Positions 51,294 to 60,873 are shown, counted from the stretch's first letter. The stretch: 64,000 nucleotides of DNA from an uncultured Clostridium sp. (GCA_946553025.1 CAMNRM010000019.1:1-64000); one strand, 5' to 3'. Notes: generated by a model from the letters alone, not told the origin. Numbers and translations: made by a program.

Positions 51294-52595
51294 ATGGCAA
51301 TTCAATCTCTGCTTATTATTTTAGTCGTACTGGCGGTTCTTTTGGTTATCGGCGTGCCGATTTCCTATGCCATCGGAATTTCTTCCCTGGCCGCCATCCT
51401 CCAGGTTGTACCGCTGGATGTATCCGTATTAACCGCCGCCCAGAGAACCTTTGTGGGCATGAGTAAGTTCAGCTTAACGGCAATTCCCTTCTTCGTCCTG
51501 GCCGGAAACCTGATGAACCAGGGCGGTATCGCCAAGAGGCTGGTAGACTTTGTTCTGGCTATCCTGGGCAAGCTTCCCGGCTCCCTCTTAGTAACGAACG
51601 CAGGGGCAAATGCTCTTTTCGGCGCAATCTCCGGTTCGGCCTCCGCAGCCGCTGCAGCCGTAGGAAGCATGGTTAAGGAAGGTGAGGAAGAACAGGGCTA
51701 CGATAAGGCCCTCTGTGCAGCGACAAACGCCGCATCCGCCCCCTCCGGACTCTTAATCCCGCCTTCTAATGCCCTGATTACTTATTCACTGGTATCCGGC
51801 GGAACCTCGGTCGCTGCCCTCTTTCTGGCCGGCTATATCCCGGGCGTTATCTGGGCGGTGTGCTGTATCATCGTTGCCATTATCATTGCCAAAAAGAACG
51901 GCTACAAGGGCACACCGGGGAAATTTGACTGGAAAAATCTGGGTGTGGCCACCCTTCGCGCCATCCCAGCCTTATCCTTAATCGTCGTGGTTATCGGCGG
52001 AATCGTTGCCGGTGTATTCACCGCTACGGAAGGCTCGGCTATCGCGGTTGTCTATGCGCTGATTTTAGGTATCTGCTACCGGAACATTACCTTAAAATCC
52101 TTCTGGAAAATTGTCGTGGACAGCGCAAAGATGAGCGGTATGATTGTATTCTTAATCGGTGTTTCCAATATTATGGGCTGGGTTATGGCCTTTACCCAGA
52201 TTCCGCAGGCAATCTCTGCCGCCCTTTTGGGACTGACCAATAATTATGTAATCATCCTCTTAATTATGAATGTCATCCTTTTAATCGCAGGAACCTTTAT
52301 GGATGTAACACCGGCAATCTTAATCTTTACGCCATTATTCCTGCCCATCGTCAAGACCTTTGGCATGAACCCGATTCAGTTCGGACTGATTCTGGTTTAT
52401 AACCTCTGCATCGGCAATATCACGCCGCCGGTAGGAAACACTCTGTTCGTTGCCATCAAGGTGGGCGATACGACCCTGGCAAAGGTGATTCCCTATATGC
52501 TGATGTACTATGTGGCAATTTTAGTCGGCCTTTTGCTCGTCACCTATATTCCCGCCGTCAGCCTGGGACTTCCCATGGCCGCAGGAATGGTATAA
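51294..52595 (+). CDS. dctM: TRAP transporter large permease DctM
   Basis: A 433-aa protein with about 12 membrane helices. Family motifs are TAIPFFVLAGNLM, GAISGSASAAAAAVGSMV and LIPPSNALITYSLV. It forms the ion-driven transport channel. AAAGGAGG precedes ATG; three bases after dctQ. Confidence 0.96.
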   Translation: MAIQSLLIILVVLAVLLVIGVPISYAIGISSLAAILQVVPLDVSVLTAAQRTFVGMSKFSLTAIPFFVLAGNLMNQGGIAKRLVDFVLAILGKLPGSLLVTNAGANALFGAISGSASAAAAAVGSMVKEGEEEQGYDKALCAATNAASAPSGLLIPPSNALITYSLVSGGTSVAALFLAGYIPGVIWAVCCIIVAIIIAKKNGYKGTPGKFDWKNLGVATLRAIPALSLIVVVIGGIVAGVFTATEGSAIAVVYALILGICYRNITLKSFWKIVVDSAKMSGMIVFLIGVSNIMGWVMAFTQIPQAISAALLGLTNNYVIILLIMNVILLIAGTFMDVTPAILIFTPLFLPIVKTFGMNPIQFGLILVYNLCIGNITPPVGNTLFVAIKVGDTTLAKVIPYMLMYYVAILVGLLLVTYIPAVSLGLPMAAGMV

Positions 52596-52634
52596 CCAAA
52601 AAAATCCAAACCAAAAGAATCCTGTAGGAAGCGG

Positions 52635-52663
52635 TTGAGATTCTCGCTCTTCTATGATAGAAT
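52635..52663 (+). promoter_or_regulatory. promoter of the exonuclease gene
   Basis: TTGAGA (52635-52640) lies 17 bases before TAGAAT (52658-52663). The predicted start point falls at the foot of the adjoining terminator stem. Confidence 0.65.
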
Positions 52664-52666
52664 AAT

Positions 52667-52702
52667 TACGGTTCATGCAAATGGACCGTAGTTTTATTTT
52701 TT
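52667..52702 (+). terminator. terminator of the TRAP operon
   Basis: A 10-bp stem TACGGTTCAT / ATGGACCGTA (one G-T pair) with a GCAA tetraloop is followed by GTTTTATTTTTT. It immediately follows a sigma-A promoter. Confidence 0.78.
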
Positions 52703-52755
52703 CCCGTAAAAAGCAAGGCATAACCTGACTGACGAATTGGAATGAAAGTGATTTT

Positions 52756-53745
52756 ATGAATTATATTGTATTTGATTTAGAGTGGAACCAAAGTCCGCAC
52801 GGAAAAGAAGGAACCATCGAACATTTTCCTTTTGAAATAATTGAAATCGGAGCCGTTAAGCTGGATGAAACCTTTTGCGAAATTGGGGAATTTCACCGCC
52901 TTATCTCACCGGTCGCTTATCCGCAGCTTCATTTTAAGATTTCTGAAGTTACCCAGTTGGATATGCGCCTGCTCAGGCAGAATGGAATTCCTTTTAAAGA
53001 AGCCGCCCGGCAGTTCCTTGAATGGTGCGGAGAAGACTTTATCTTCGTCACCTGGGGTTCTATGGATCTTACCGAACTCCAGAGAAACATGGTGTACAGC
53101 CATATGCCGATCCCCTTTAAAAAACCTCTTTTATACTATGATCTGCAAAAACTCTACAGCCTTCTCTATGATGACGGGAACGATAAACTTTCTCTGGATC
53201 AGGCCGTTGAAGCCCTTGCTGTTGCATTTGACGAGGATCGTCCCTTCCACCATGCCTTAGACGATGCCTTCTATACGGGACAGGTTATGGCAAAGATGGA
53301 TTTTAAGAAGGTAAGCGAATATGTTTCCACCGACTACTACCGGCTTCCCCAGACGGAACAGGAACAAATCTACCTTACGTTCCCTGCCTATACAAAATTT
53401 GTTTCCCGTGAATTTCCCACAAAGGAAGAGGCCATGGCCGATAAACGGGTCAATGAAGTCACCTGCTGCCTCTGCCGGCGAACCCTGCGCAAAAAAATCC
53501 GCTGGTTTTCGGCAAATTCCAAGCTTTACCTCTGCCTGGCCCTGTGCCCGGAGCACGGCTTTGTCCGGGGAAAAATCCGCATTAAAAAAGCCGAATCCGG
53601 CAATATCTTTGCGATCCGCACCACCAAAATCGTCGATGCCTCCGCAGCAAATCTTATCGCAGAAAAACGAGAAGAATATCGAAAACGCCGTACAGAAAAA
53701 AATAAACATAAACGACAGTCAAAAAAATCCAGAACCGAGGAGTAA
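52756..53745 (+). CDS. DEDDh-type 3'-5' exonuclease with a Cys-rich C-terminal domain
   Basis: A 329-aa protein. FDLEWNQ gives the first DxE pair (Asp7, Glu9), VTWGSMDL the next Asp, and FHHALDDAFYTG the His and last Asp of the DEDDh exonuclease core (about 1-180). The C-terminal part has CCLCRRTLRKK and LCLALCPEHG, a possible zinc-binding Cys cluster, and a very basic tail. Such proteins trim RNA or DNA 3' ends. The combination with the Cys cluster appears in Clostridia, but its role is not known. The start lies 13 bases after a GAATGAAAG stretch, so the ribosome site is weak. Confidence 0.88.
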   Translation: MNYIVFDLEWNQSPHGKEGTIEHFPFEIIEIGAVKLDETFCEIGEFHRLISPVAYPQLHFKISEVTQLDMRLLRQNGIPFKEAARQFLEWCGEDFIFVTWGSMDLTELQRNMVYSHMPIPFKKPLLYYDLQKLYSLLYDDGNDKLSLDQAVEALAVAFDEDRPFHHALDDAFYTGQVMAKMDFKKVSEYVSTDYYRLPQTEQEQIYLTFPAYTKFVSREFPTKEEAMADKRVNEVTCCLCRRTLRKKIRWFSANSKLYLCLALCPEHGFVRGKIRIKKAESGNIFAIRTTKIVDASAANLIAEKREEYRKRRTEKNKHKRQSKKSRTEE

Positions 53746-53759
53746 GTTCTGGGTTTTTC
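53727..53759 (+). terminator. terminator of the exonuclease gene
   Basis: CCAGAAC / GTTCTGG stem (53729-53752) spanning the stop codon, followed by a T run. Confidence 0.8.
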
Positions 53760-53914
53760 TTTTTTGTTTCGTTTTCCAGATTCAGGAAAATCATCCATCC
53801 TTTCCCGATAGCCTTTCCAGCGTTTCTATGTTAATATCATTTTGTAACATAAATGTAAAAATTATGTAACATATCCAGAAACTCATTCACCCGATCATGA
53901 AAGGAGCATTACAA

Positions 53915-54847
53915 ATGAAACGATTTGGACTTTATATGGCAGCAGCAACAATAATCTCTATGGGAATCTCCACAGCCGCCGCCCTCCCGGCTCAGGCTGC
54001 CTGCCCAACAGCAATCACAGGAAAAAATTTCCAGGCAGGATGCAATAATTTTTCCGACAACGGCTTTTTTGGCGGCAATGCTTACAGCAACCTGAACAGC
54101 CTATTCGGCAATTCCTGTGCAAATAATAACAACAATACGTATAATAACCTCTGCGGCAGCCTTAACAACAATTTCTACAATAATATCTGCAATAACCTTT
54201 ACAATAATTCTAACAATAACTGCTTTAACGAAGAAGACTATTTCCCAGGACAATGCCCCGGACAGAACAATTTCCTGCCAAACCGCCCCGGGCAAAATAA
54301 TCCGGGTACAAATAATCCGGGTTCAGATAAGCCTAGTCAAAACCCGGCAAATCCAAACAAGCCGTCACAGAACCGCCCCGGACAAACCACACCGGATACC
54401 AATAAACCGGGACAGACCACACCGGATACCAATAAACCCGGGCAGACTACACCGGATACCGGCACCGGCAACCAGGCTTACGTCCAGCAGGTTATTAACT
54501 TAGTCAATGAAGAACGTGCTAAAGCCGGATTATCTCCGCTCAGTGCATCTTTGGCAGTTTCTGATGCTGCCTACATACGTTCAAAAGAAATCACGCAGAA
54601 CTTCTCCCACACAAGGCCGAACGGAAGTTCTTTCAGCACCGTACTGCAGCAAAACGGTATTTCCTTCAGCAGTTCCGGAGAAAACATTGCTTACGGGCAG
54701 AGGACGCCGCAGGAAGTTATGAATACCTGGATGAACAGTTCCGGCCACCGTGCAAATATCTTAAACCGAAACTATACAACGATTGGCGTGGGCTGTTACC
54801 AGGCCGCAAACGGAACCCTTTACTGGACACAGTTATTTACCCGGTAA
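53915..54847 (+). CDS. secreted CAP-domain protein with Asn-rich and PGQ-repeat linkers
   Basis: A 310-aa exported protein. The signal peptide (about 1-29) ends ALPAQA. An Asn/Tyr/Cys-rich low-complexity region (about 45-110) follows, with regularly spaced Cys in NN-rich tracts, then Pro/Gly/Gln repeats with three KPGQTTPDT-type units. A C-terminal CAP/SCP domain (about 188-310) has VNEERAKAGL, FSHTRPNG, GENIAYG and SGHRANIL with the conserved His/Glu set. CAP proteins of this YkwD type are common in spore formers; the function is not settled. AAGGAG precedes ATG 53915. An imperfect inverted repeat TGTAACATAA/TTATGTAACA lies at 53843-53871 upstream. Confidence 0.92.
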   Translation: MKRFGLYMAAATIISMGISTAAALPAQAACPTAITGKNFQAGCNNFSDNGFFGGNAYSNLNSLFGNSCANNNNNTYNNLCGSLNNNFYNNICNNLYNNSNNNCFNEEDYFPGQCPGQNNFLPNRPGQNNPGTNNPGSDKPSQNPANPNKPSQNRPGQTTPDTNKPGQTTPDTNKPGQTTPDTGTGNQAYVQQVINLVNEERAKAGLSPLSASLAVSDAAYIRSKEITQNFSHTRPNGSSFSTVLQQNGISFSSSGENIAYGQRTPQEVMNTWMNSSGHRANILNRNYTTIGVGCYQAANGTLYWTQLFTR

Positions 54848-54870
54848 AAAACAGGAGAGAATACTTATAA

Positions 54871-54914
54871 AAAAACCTCTGCCTTGACGGACAAACACAG
54901 GGCAGAGGGTTTTT
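54871..54914. terminator. bidirectional terminator between the CAP gene and trpB2
   Basis: AAAAACCTCTGCC (54871-54883) and GGCAGAGGGTTTTT (54901-54914) form a stem with A and T runs on both sides, serving two convergent genes. Confidence 0.88.
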
Positions 54915-54955
54915 ATTATGGTTCACACATGTTCATTGTAACTGTTTTTCTTTCT

Positions 54956-56329
54956 TTAATTTACCTTTGGAAGAGCGTCAATGGACTTTCTCAGTTCATC
55001 GTCCGTTGGGATATAGTCCGCCATTTCACCGTCATTAAACCGCTGGTATGCAACCATATCAAAATAGCCGGTTCCGGTCAGGCCAAAGACAATGTTCTTT
55101 TCCTCCCCGGTTTCCTTACACTTTAAGGCTTCGTCAATGGCAACCTTAATGGCATGGCTGCTCTCCGGTGCCGGAAGGATTCCTTCTACCCGGGCAAAGG
55201 TCTGCGCTGCCTTAAATACCTCGGTCTGTTCTACGCTTCTTGCGGTGAGCAGACCCTGATCGTAGAGTTCGGATACCACAGAACTCATGCCGTGGTAGCG
55301 AAGGCCGCCTGCATGGTTTGCTGACGGGATAAAGCCGCTGCCCAGGGTGTACATCTTCGCCAGAGGGCATACTTTTCCGGTATCGCAGAAGTCATAAGCA
55401 TAAACGCCGCGGGTTAAGCTTGGGCAGGAAGCCGGTTCTACGGCAATAATATCATACTTCGCCTCACCCCGCAGAACTTCCCCGGCAAAAGGAGAAATCA
55501 GTCCGCCAAGGTTGGAGCCGCCGCCCGCGCAACCGATAATCATATCTGCCTTAATCCCGTACTTATCCAGGGCAGCCTTCGCCTCCAGGCCGATAATCGA
55601 CTGATGCAGCAGCACCTGGGATAACACCGAACCAAGGACGTAGCGGTAGCCTTCCTGGCTCACTGCCGCCTCAACCGCCTCGGAAATCGCACAGCCAAGA
55701 CTTCCGGTCGTGCCAGGGAACTCTTCATTAATCTTTCTTCCGACTTCCGTATTCATCGAAGGGGAGGGCGTTACCTTTGCGCCGTAGGTGCGCATAACTT
55801 CGCGGCGGAAAGGCTTCTGTTCGTAGGAGCATTTTACCATATAGACCTGGCAGTCCAGATCCAGGTAGGAACAGGCCATGGAAAGCGCCGTTCCCCACTG
55901 TCCTGCACCGGTTTCCGTGGTAACACCCTTTAAGCCCTGGTTCTTGGCATAATAAGCCTGGGCAATCGCAGAATTCAGCTTATGGCTTCCGGAGGTATTA
56001 TTTCCCTCGAATTTATAATAAATATGCGCCGGTGTATCCAGCTTTTTTTCCAGACAGTAAGCACGTACCAGAGGCGACGGGCGGTACATCTTATAAAAGT
56101 CAAGGATTTCCTGAGGAATAGCAAAGTAGGGCGTTGTATCGTCTAATTCCTGTTTTGCCAGTTCTTCACAGAAAATTTTTGATAATTCTTCCACGGTAAC
56201 CGGCTGTAAAGTTCCCGGATTTAAGATAGGTGCAGGTTTCTTCTTCATATCTGCACGCACATTGTACCACTGCTTCGGCATTTCCTGTTCTTCTAAATAA
56301 ATTTTGTAAGGGATTTCTTTGTTCATCAT
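54956..56329 (-). CDS. trpB: TrpB2-type tryptophan synthase beta-like PLP enzyme
   Basis: A 457-aa fold-type II PLP enzyme. NNTSGSHKLNSA gives the PLP lysine (Lys117), CAGGGSNLGGL is the phosphate-binding loop, and ETGAGQWG holds the catalytic Glu. The long N-terminus and RPSPLVRA mark the TrpB2 group, which makes tryptophan from indole and serine without needing TrpA. AAAGGAAG precedes the first of two ATGs at 56329. A tryptophan T-box precedes it, so expression should rise when charged tRNA-Trp is short. No other trp genes are in the window. Confidence 0.95.
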   Translation of the reverse strand: MMNKEIPYKIYLEEQEMPKQWYNVRADMKKKPAPILNPGTLQPVTVEELSKIFCEELAKQELDDTTPYFAIPQEILDFYKMYRPSPLVRAYCLEKKLDTPAHIYYKFEGNNTSGSHKLNSAIAQAYYAKNQGLKGVTTETGAGQWGTALSMACSYLDLDCQVYMVKCSYEQKPFRREVMRTYGAKVTPSPSMNTEVGRKINEEFPGTTGSLGCAISEAVEAAVSQEGYRYVLGSVLSQVLLHQSIIGLEAKAALDKYGIKADMIIGCAGGGSNLGGLISPFAGEVLRGEAKYDIIAVEPASCPSLTRGVYAYDFCDTGKVCPLAKMYTLGSGFIPSANHAGGLRYHGMSSVVSELYDQGLLTARSVEQTEVFKAAQTFARVEGILPAPESSHAIKVAIDEALKCKETGEEKNIVFGLTGTGYFDMVAYQRFNDGEMADYIPTDDELRKSIDALPKVN

Positions 56330-56423
56330 TTTTCTTCCTTTCTGCACTGGTGATTTGTGCGTTGATTACTGTTTTTATTATGGGTTATTATGTGTTTTTT
56401 TATCTTTTTTACTATTTTAGGAA

Positions 56424-56738
56424 TAAAAAAACTCCTGTCCTGTTTTTATAAACTAGGACAAGAGTAAAAAATCTCCTGCGGTGCCACCTAAATTCATCCC
56501 CTGGGGATGCGCTTTTTCCGTGTACAAACATACACTTCCTGCTGTAACGTGCAGACACGTCTTACCTACTCCCCGGCTGCCGGATTATCTTTATCGGCAG
56601 TTTTAAAGTTTCAGTTCGCCCTCTCGGGTCCATTCCCTGCTTTTTCCATTACTGCAATTCCACCGTCTGCAGCTCTCTGTGTATGTTCCAAACAAGTACT
56701 CGTCCCGGTCAATGGTTTCAAGCGATTTAATTGACTTG
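56424..56738 (-). promoter_or_regulatory. T-box riboswitch (Trp specifier) controlling trpB2
   Basis: The 500-base gap upstream of trpB2 is mainly a T-box leader. On the minus strand it shows a stem I with ACAGAGAGC, a specifier region GAATGGACC with UGG (Trp) at 56630-56632, GGGCGAACTG, and the T-box sequence AGGTGGCACCGCAGG. It ends in a terminator stem CTCTTGTCCT/AGGACAGGAG followed by TTTTTTT (56424-56464). Uncharged tRNA-Trp would pair through its NCCA end and favour the antiterminator. The remaining stretch 56330-56423 shows nothing else. Confidence 0.93.
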
Positions 56739-56745
56739 TGATAAG

Positions 56746-56772
56746 GATATACCAGATTATTTTAATTGTCAA
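56746..56772 (-). promoter_or_regulatory. promoter of the T-box/trpB2 transcript
   Basis: On the minus strand a perfect TTGACA (56767-56772) lies 15 bases before TATATC (56746-56751). The spacing is short but no other candidate is near. Confidence 0.5.
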
Positions 56773-56830
56773 GAGTTTTTTTTGCGTTTTTTTACGTTAA
56801 AGCATTGATTTTTTATTTAATTTTTTTATC

Positions 56831-59800
56831 TTAATGCTCTTTGTTCCTGCCCCCATGAATAATTTCACTTAATGTACGGTATAACTTATCTACCTCAACC
56901 GGCTTGGACAGATGCCCGTTCATGCCGCACTCGACGGATTTCTTTAAATCATCGTCAAATGCATTCGCCGACATGGCAACAATCGGTATCGTATGGCAGT
57001 CTTCCCGATCCATGGCGCGAATAGCACGGGTAGCCTCCAGTCCGTCCATCACCGGCATCATAATATCCATTAAAATAATATCATAGGTTCCCGGCTTCGT
57101 CGTGCGGATGCGCTCTACCGCCTGTGCCCCGTCATAGACACAGTCCACATGGAAATTGCGCTCTTCCAACAGGCTCTGGGCAATTTCTGCATTCAGTTCA
57201 TTATCTTCCACAACCAGCACATGGCAGCCTTCAAAAGAAATTTCTGCCTCGTCCTTTATCTCATTTTCCATGCTTTCGCCGATAGGCATGGAAACGGAAA
57301 AACTAAACTGGCTTCCCTTTCCGAGTTCACTTTCCAGAAGGATATTGCTGCCCATCATCTGTACCAGACGGCTGCTGATGGACAGTCCCAGGCCCGTACC
57401 CTGATGCTTTGCGGGATTTCTGGTTGAAGACTGCTCAAAGGAGCGGAATACCCGTTCCTGATCTTCTTTGGCAATGCCGATTCCCGTATCGCGCACGGCA
57501 AAGTAAACCAAAGACTCCCGCTTATCTGCCTTTACCTCCTTGGCCGTCAGTGTAATCCTTCCCTTTTCCGGGGTAAATTTTGCGGCATTGCCCAAAAGGT
57601 TAATCAGCACCTGGCTGATCCGCATCTTATCGGCAATCACCCAGTGATTGGGCAGCTGAATATCCTGAACAAAATCAATGTGCTTAGCCGTCATCTGCGG
57701 GGCAACCAGTTCCTTAATGGTATCCAGCATTTCCTTTAAATCAAAATTAAATGGTTCAAGTTTCATCTTGCCGCTTTCAATCTTGGACATATCCAGGATA
57801 TCGTTAATCAGCCCCAGAAGATAATTGGAAGAGGACTGAATTTTCTGCAGGCAGTCCATCACCCTCTCCTGTGTCTGGTTTTGCTGCAGGGCAATGGCTG
57901 TCATACCGATAATTCCGTTCATCGGTGTCCGAATTTCATGGCTCATACGGGATAGGAATTCCGACTTTGCCTTGCTGGCGATATCGTACTGCTGCTGGTT
58001 TAACTGTGCCTGTATCACCCGTCCAAGTTCGGCAAAATTCTGAACCTCTTCAGGATTCTCCAAAAGCTTCGGCATAATACCGAGAATACAGATATTTCCC
58101 ATATAGTTTCCGTTATCGTACATGGGCAGCACTACGCCGTATTCTCCCGGCATAACGCTTAAAAAACACTGAATCACCTTCTGCTCCGTATCCTGTGCAG
58201 AAAAACAGCGCACCTCTTCTGTCCCCAGCCAGGCATCAAAAATCTCCCTGTCTTTTTCCTTATACTTTTTCACCGTTTCAGCAATATTCTTTCCTGTCCG
58301 ATGCCACTGATAATTCAGATAATTAGAATTAAAATCTGTACGCAGTATGGATACCCGCACACCGTCCGCCTGATAAAAGCGTCCGATTTTGCGAATCATC
58401 AACAGCATCTGTGCAGGGAAGTTTTCTCCCTTGCCAAAGAGGTTTAAAGCCAGCGATATTAAATTGACATCCTCGCTGTAATCTAAGGTATTAATCTCTA
58501 ATCCCTGCAGTTCCGGAAGTCTTACATGCCTCTTTTCCGCAGGAACATCCTCATAAAAGATGCATCGTGCCACCTTTTTAGAAACCGCAAACTTTCTTGC
58601 ATGTTTTGCCATACGTATCAGCTTTTCCGTGGTCTGGTTTCTGTCCGTACAGACAAGGCCGGCAAAAACTTCAATGCCAAACATTTCCTGACTGAAATCT
58701 TCGGTAAGCTTTTTCATCAAAGCTTCGGTAAATCCTGCGGCATATTCTCTTGACTGATTTTCCATCCATATGATAAATTCATCCCGGTTCAGGCGCATCG
58801 TTACTATTTTCCAGCCGGTTTTTTCCAAAAAACTGCGGCACCAGCTTCGGATCAGATTTCCGGATTCCTCAAGAATCATATCGCCAAAGACTATACCATT
58901 TTTTTCATTGGTTTCTTTTAAATGATCAAAGAACAAATCAACCATCACCCCGGAGGGATAAATCCTGCGGCATTCCTGCAGATGCTCCATGCCTGCACTG
59001 AATACATAAAAACCGGTCACGCCGTCGATCGAATTCTTCCGAAGCTGCCTGGCTTCCTTTTCCTTCTGTTCCTGGATGCTGCGTATGCTTCCAACCAGTT
59101 TACGCCTCTGCCCGTCCGTATCGTAGACCGCATTGCCGGAAAGCGCCACCCAGAAATAATCCGTACTGTCCAGCCATTTCATGCGAAACTCAACATAAAT
59201 CCTGTCTTCCCTGCTCTGCATCGCCTGAACAACAGCCCGGCGGTCTTCCTCATAAATATACTTCGGATCAAGAAAGCCGCTCTCAAAATCTTCACAATAC
59301 CAGCGTCCGCTCATGGTCTTATGATTGACAATATCCAGGATATGATTTTCCAAATCATAGGAGAAGAAAATATCCTTTGAGGATTCCAGGGCTATCCGGT
59401 AGCGCTCTTTTTCTTCCAGAAGTATATTTTCTGCTTCCTTCTGTTTTCCGGTCAGTGTCTGAACAACGTCAAACAGGGCATCTACCTCCAGAATATTAGA
59501 AGGTTTAAACTGCGAAAGACCAGCACTTCCCTGGCTGATGCATTTCATAAGATGCTGTACAGGTCTTGTCAGATAACTGACCAGAAAATAAATTCCAAAC
59601 ACGCCGAAAATTAAGCCAACCAGCACAGCGACAACCATCCAAAAATAAAGCCGATGGCTCATTCCAAAAAGATCTTCCTCTGTATTTAAGCCCAAAAGCA
59701 CCCATTCCGTATCCTCATAGGGAACATTATTGCTGTAAAGCTTCAGGGGACAAACTACCGCATAGATTCCCTGGTGATTCATAAGAACATCCTGAACCAG

Positions 59801-60778
59801 AGAAAGATTTTCATACCTTGTCGGTTCCAGGTTAAAAGAAGATCCCTCAGTGGAAAGCTGATGATAAAGCACCCCTTTTCCCACCAGTGCATCATAGCTT
59901 CCGTCACCTTTTTGCACAGCCAGAAGATATCCCGACTGCTGCGAATGGTTTAACTCCTCCGCCGGAAGGTAATCATACAGCCTTCTGCTGGAAATTTCCA
60001 CACCCAGCACGCCGTACACCTGCCCCTTATAGCGAAGAGGAAGGGAGTAGGTAATCATCTCATAGGAATCCGTTCCGTCCTTTTTTAAATAAAACGGCAA
60101 AGACCAGTAACCCAAATCTTCCGTGCCGGCATCCCCATAGGCTTTCCCTGCCCTCCACGGCTCATAAAAGAAGTGTTCATCCCTGCTCTTCCCCTGCCCG
60201 GACATAGAAAAACGGGTTGTCCAGCCGGTATCTAAAGGAATATTCCATTTTCTGGACAGGAGTTTGCTTCCGCGCTCTAATAAGAGATCCGAATTATTGG
60301 CTGGATTCGTGTCCGGGTCAGAATCACGGATAAAAAAACCGTCAAAATCTGCAGCCTCCTCCATCTTATCCCCGGTCAAAATAAGGAATATACCTGTGCT
60401 GGAATTATTCTGCAAAATACCCAGACACTCGGAGAAAAACTGCTCCAGCAACTGGCCTTTCATCTCATCCGACGCTAATACATCGCTTAATTTCACGCCT
60501 TCTTCGGTTAAAAACTGCTCCAGAATTTCATCCAGAATCACTTCTCTTTCATGGATGGAAGCCCATCGCTGGTTCATATCATTCTGTAAAATAAGCTTCC
60601 TGTTTTCCACCAGCCGACTCATCATACCACTGGAATATTCTTCCAGCATCCCTGTTGTTTTCCTGACCACCAAAGTGCCAATGGTAATCACACTTTGTAT
60701 TAACATAATAACAATCAATGGGATCAGGAACATCTTAAATATCGTCGTCTTTTTCCTTGTTCGTTGTCTGTTTTCCAT
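56831..60778 (-). CDS. large hybrid sensor histidine kinase with Cache-like, PAS, degenerate GGDEF and receiver domains
   Basis: A 1315-aa protein. A transmembrane helix (about 18-38) and a second (about 378-402) enclose a large extracellular sensor region of Cache type. Then come a HAMP-like segment, a PAS domain (about 455-580), a GGDEF-like domain (about 585-745) whose signature reads NRDEF, and a GAF-like region. HisKA (SRMSHEIRTPMNGIIG), an HATPase domain (INLLGNAAKFTPEKG, GTGLGLSIS) and a C-terminal receiver (about 1185-1315, phospho-acceptor Asp in IILMDIMMPVMDG) complete it. The broken GGDEF motif implies no cyclic-di-GMP synthesis. ATG 60778 has AGGGGCGAG upstream. It follows the binding lipoprotein gene, which probably feeds it a ligand. 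Confidence 0.9.
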   Translation of the reverse strand: MENRQRTRKKTTIFKMFLIPLIVIMLIQSVITIGTLVVRKTTGMLEEYSSGMMSRLVENRKLILQNDMNQRWASIHEREVILDEILEQFLTEEGVKLSDVLASDEMKGQLLEQFFSECLGILQNNSSTGIFLILTGDKMEEAADFDGFFIRDSDPDTNPANNSDLLLERGSKLLSRKWNIPLDTGWTTRFSMSGQGKSRDEHFFYEPWRAGKAYGDAGTEDLGYWSLPFYLKKDGTDSYEMITYSLPLRYKGQVYGVLGVEISSRRLYDYLPAEELNHSQQSGYLLAVQKGDGSYDALVGKGVLYHQLSTEGSSFNLEPTRYENLSLVQDVLMNHQGIYAVVCPLKLYSNNVPYEDTEWVLLGLNTEEDLFGMSHRLYFWMVVAVLVGLIFGVFGIYFLVSYLTRPVQHLMKCISQGSAGLSQFKPSNILEVDALFDVVQTLTGKQKEAENILLEEKERYRIALESSKDIFFSYDLENHILDIVNHKTMSGRWYCEDFESGFLDPKYIYEEDRRAVVQAMQSREDRIYVEFRMKWLDSTDYFWVALSGNAVYDTDGQRRKLVGSIRSIQEQKEKEARQLRKNSIDGVTGFYVFSAGMEHLQECRRIYPSGVMVDLFFDHLKETNEKNGIVFGDMILEESGNLIRSWCRSFLEKTGWKIVTMRLNRDEFIIWMENQSREYAAGFTEALMKKLTEDFSQEMFGIEVFAGLVCTDRNQTTEKLIRMAKHARKFAVSKKVARCIFYEDVPAEKRHVRLPELQGLEINTLDYSEDVNLISLALNLFGKGENFPAQMLLMIRKIGRFYQADGVRVSILRTDFNSNYLNYQWHRTGKNIAETVKKYKEKDREIFDAWLGTEEVRCFSAQDTEQKVIQCFLSVMPGEYGVVLPMYDNGNYMGNICILGIMPKLLENPEEVQNFAELGRVIQAQLNQQQYDIASKAKSEFLSRMSHEIRTPMNGIIGMTAIALQQNQTQERVMDCLQKIQSSSNYLLGLINDILDMSKIESGKMKLEPFNFDLKEMLDTIKELVAPQMTAKHIDFVQDIQLPNHWVIADKMRISQVLINLLGNAAKFTPEKGRITLTAKEVKADKRESLVYFAVRDTGIGIAKEDQERVFRSFEQSSTRNPAKHQGTGLGLSISSRLVQMMGSNILLESELGKGSQFSFSVSMPIGESMENEIKDEAEISFEGCHVLVVEDNELNAEIAQSLLEERNFHVDCVYDGAQAVERIRTTKPGTYDIILMDIMMPVMDGLEATRAIRAMDREDCHTIPIVAMSANAFDDDLKKSVECGMNGHLSKPVEVDKLYRTLSEIIHGGRNKEH

Positions 60779-60831
60779 CTCGCCCCTACTTGTCATTTCT
60801 GTTTATCCTTGATCACTGCTGAAATGTTCTA

Positions 60832-60856
60832 AAGTTCACATGTTCACTTCAACCGT
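60832..60856. repeat. degenerate copy of the dispersed palindrome
   Basis: AAAGTTCACATGTTCACTTCAACCG, in the gap between the binding-protein and kinase genes, shares the GTTCACATGTTCAC core with the copy at 62435-62460 but has lost the outer arm. Confidence 0.4.
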
Positions 60857-60873
60857 AATAAAATTTCTGCTCT

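Noticed and set aside
54919-54941. Another copy of the dispersed palindrome (GTTCACACATGTTCATTGTAAC)
   Set aside because: Only partial similarity; arms do not match the consensus well, and it lies beside a bidirectional terminator. Left out of the family count.
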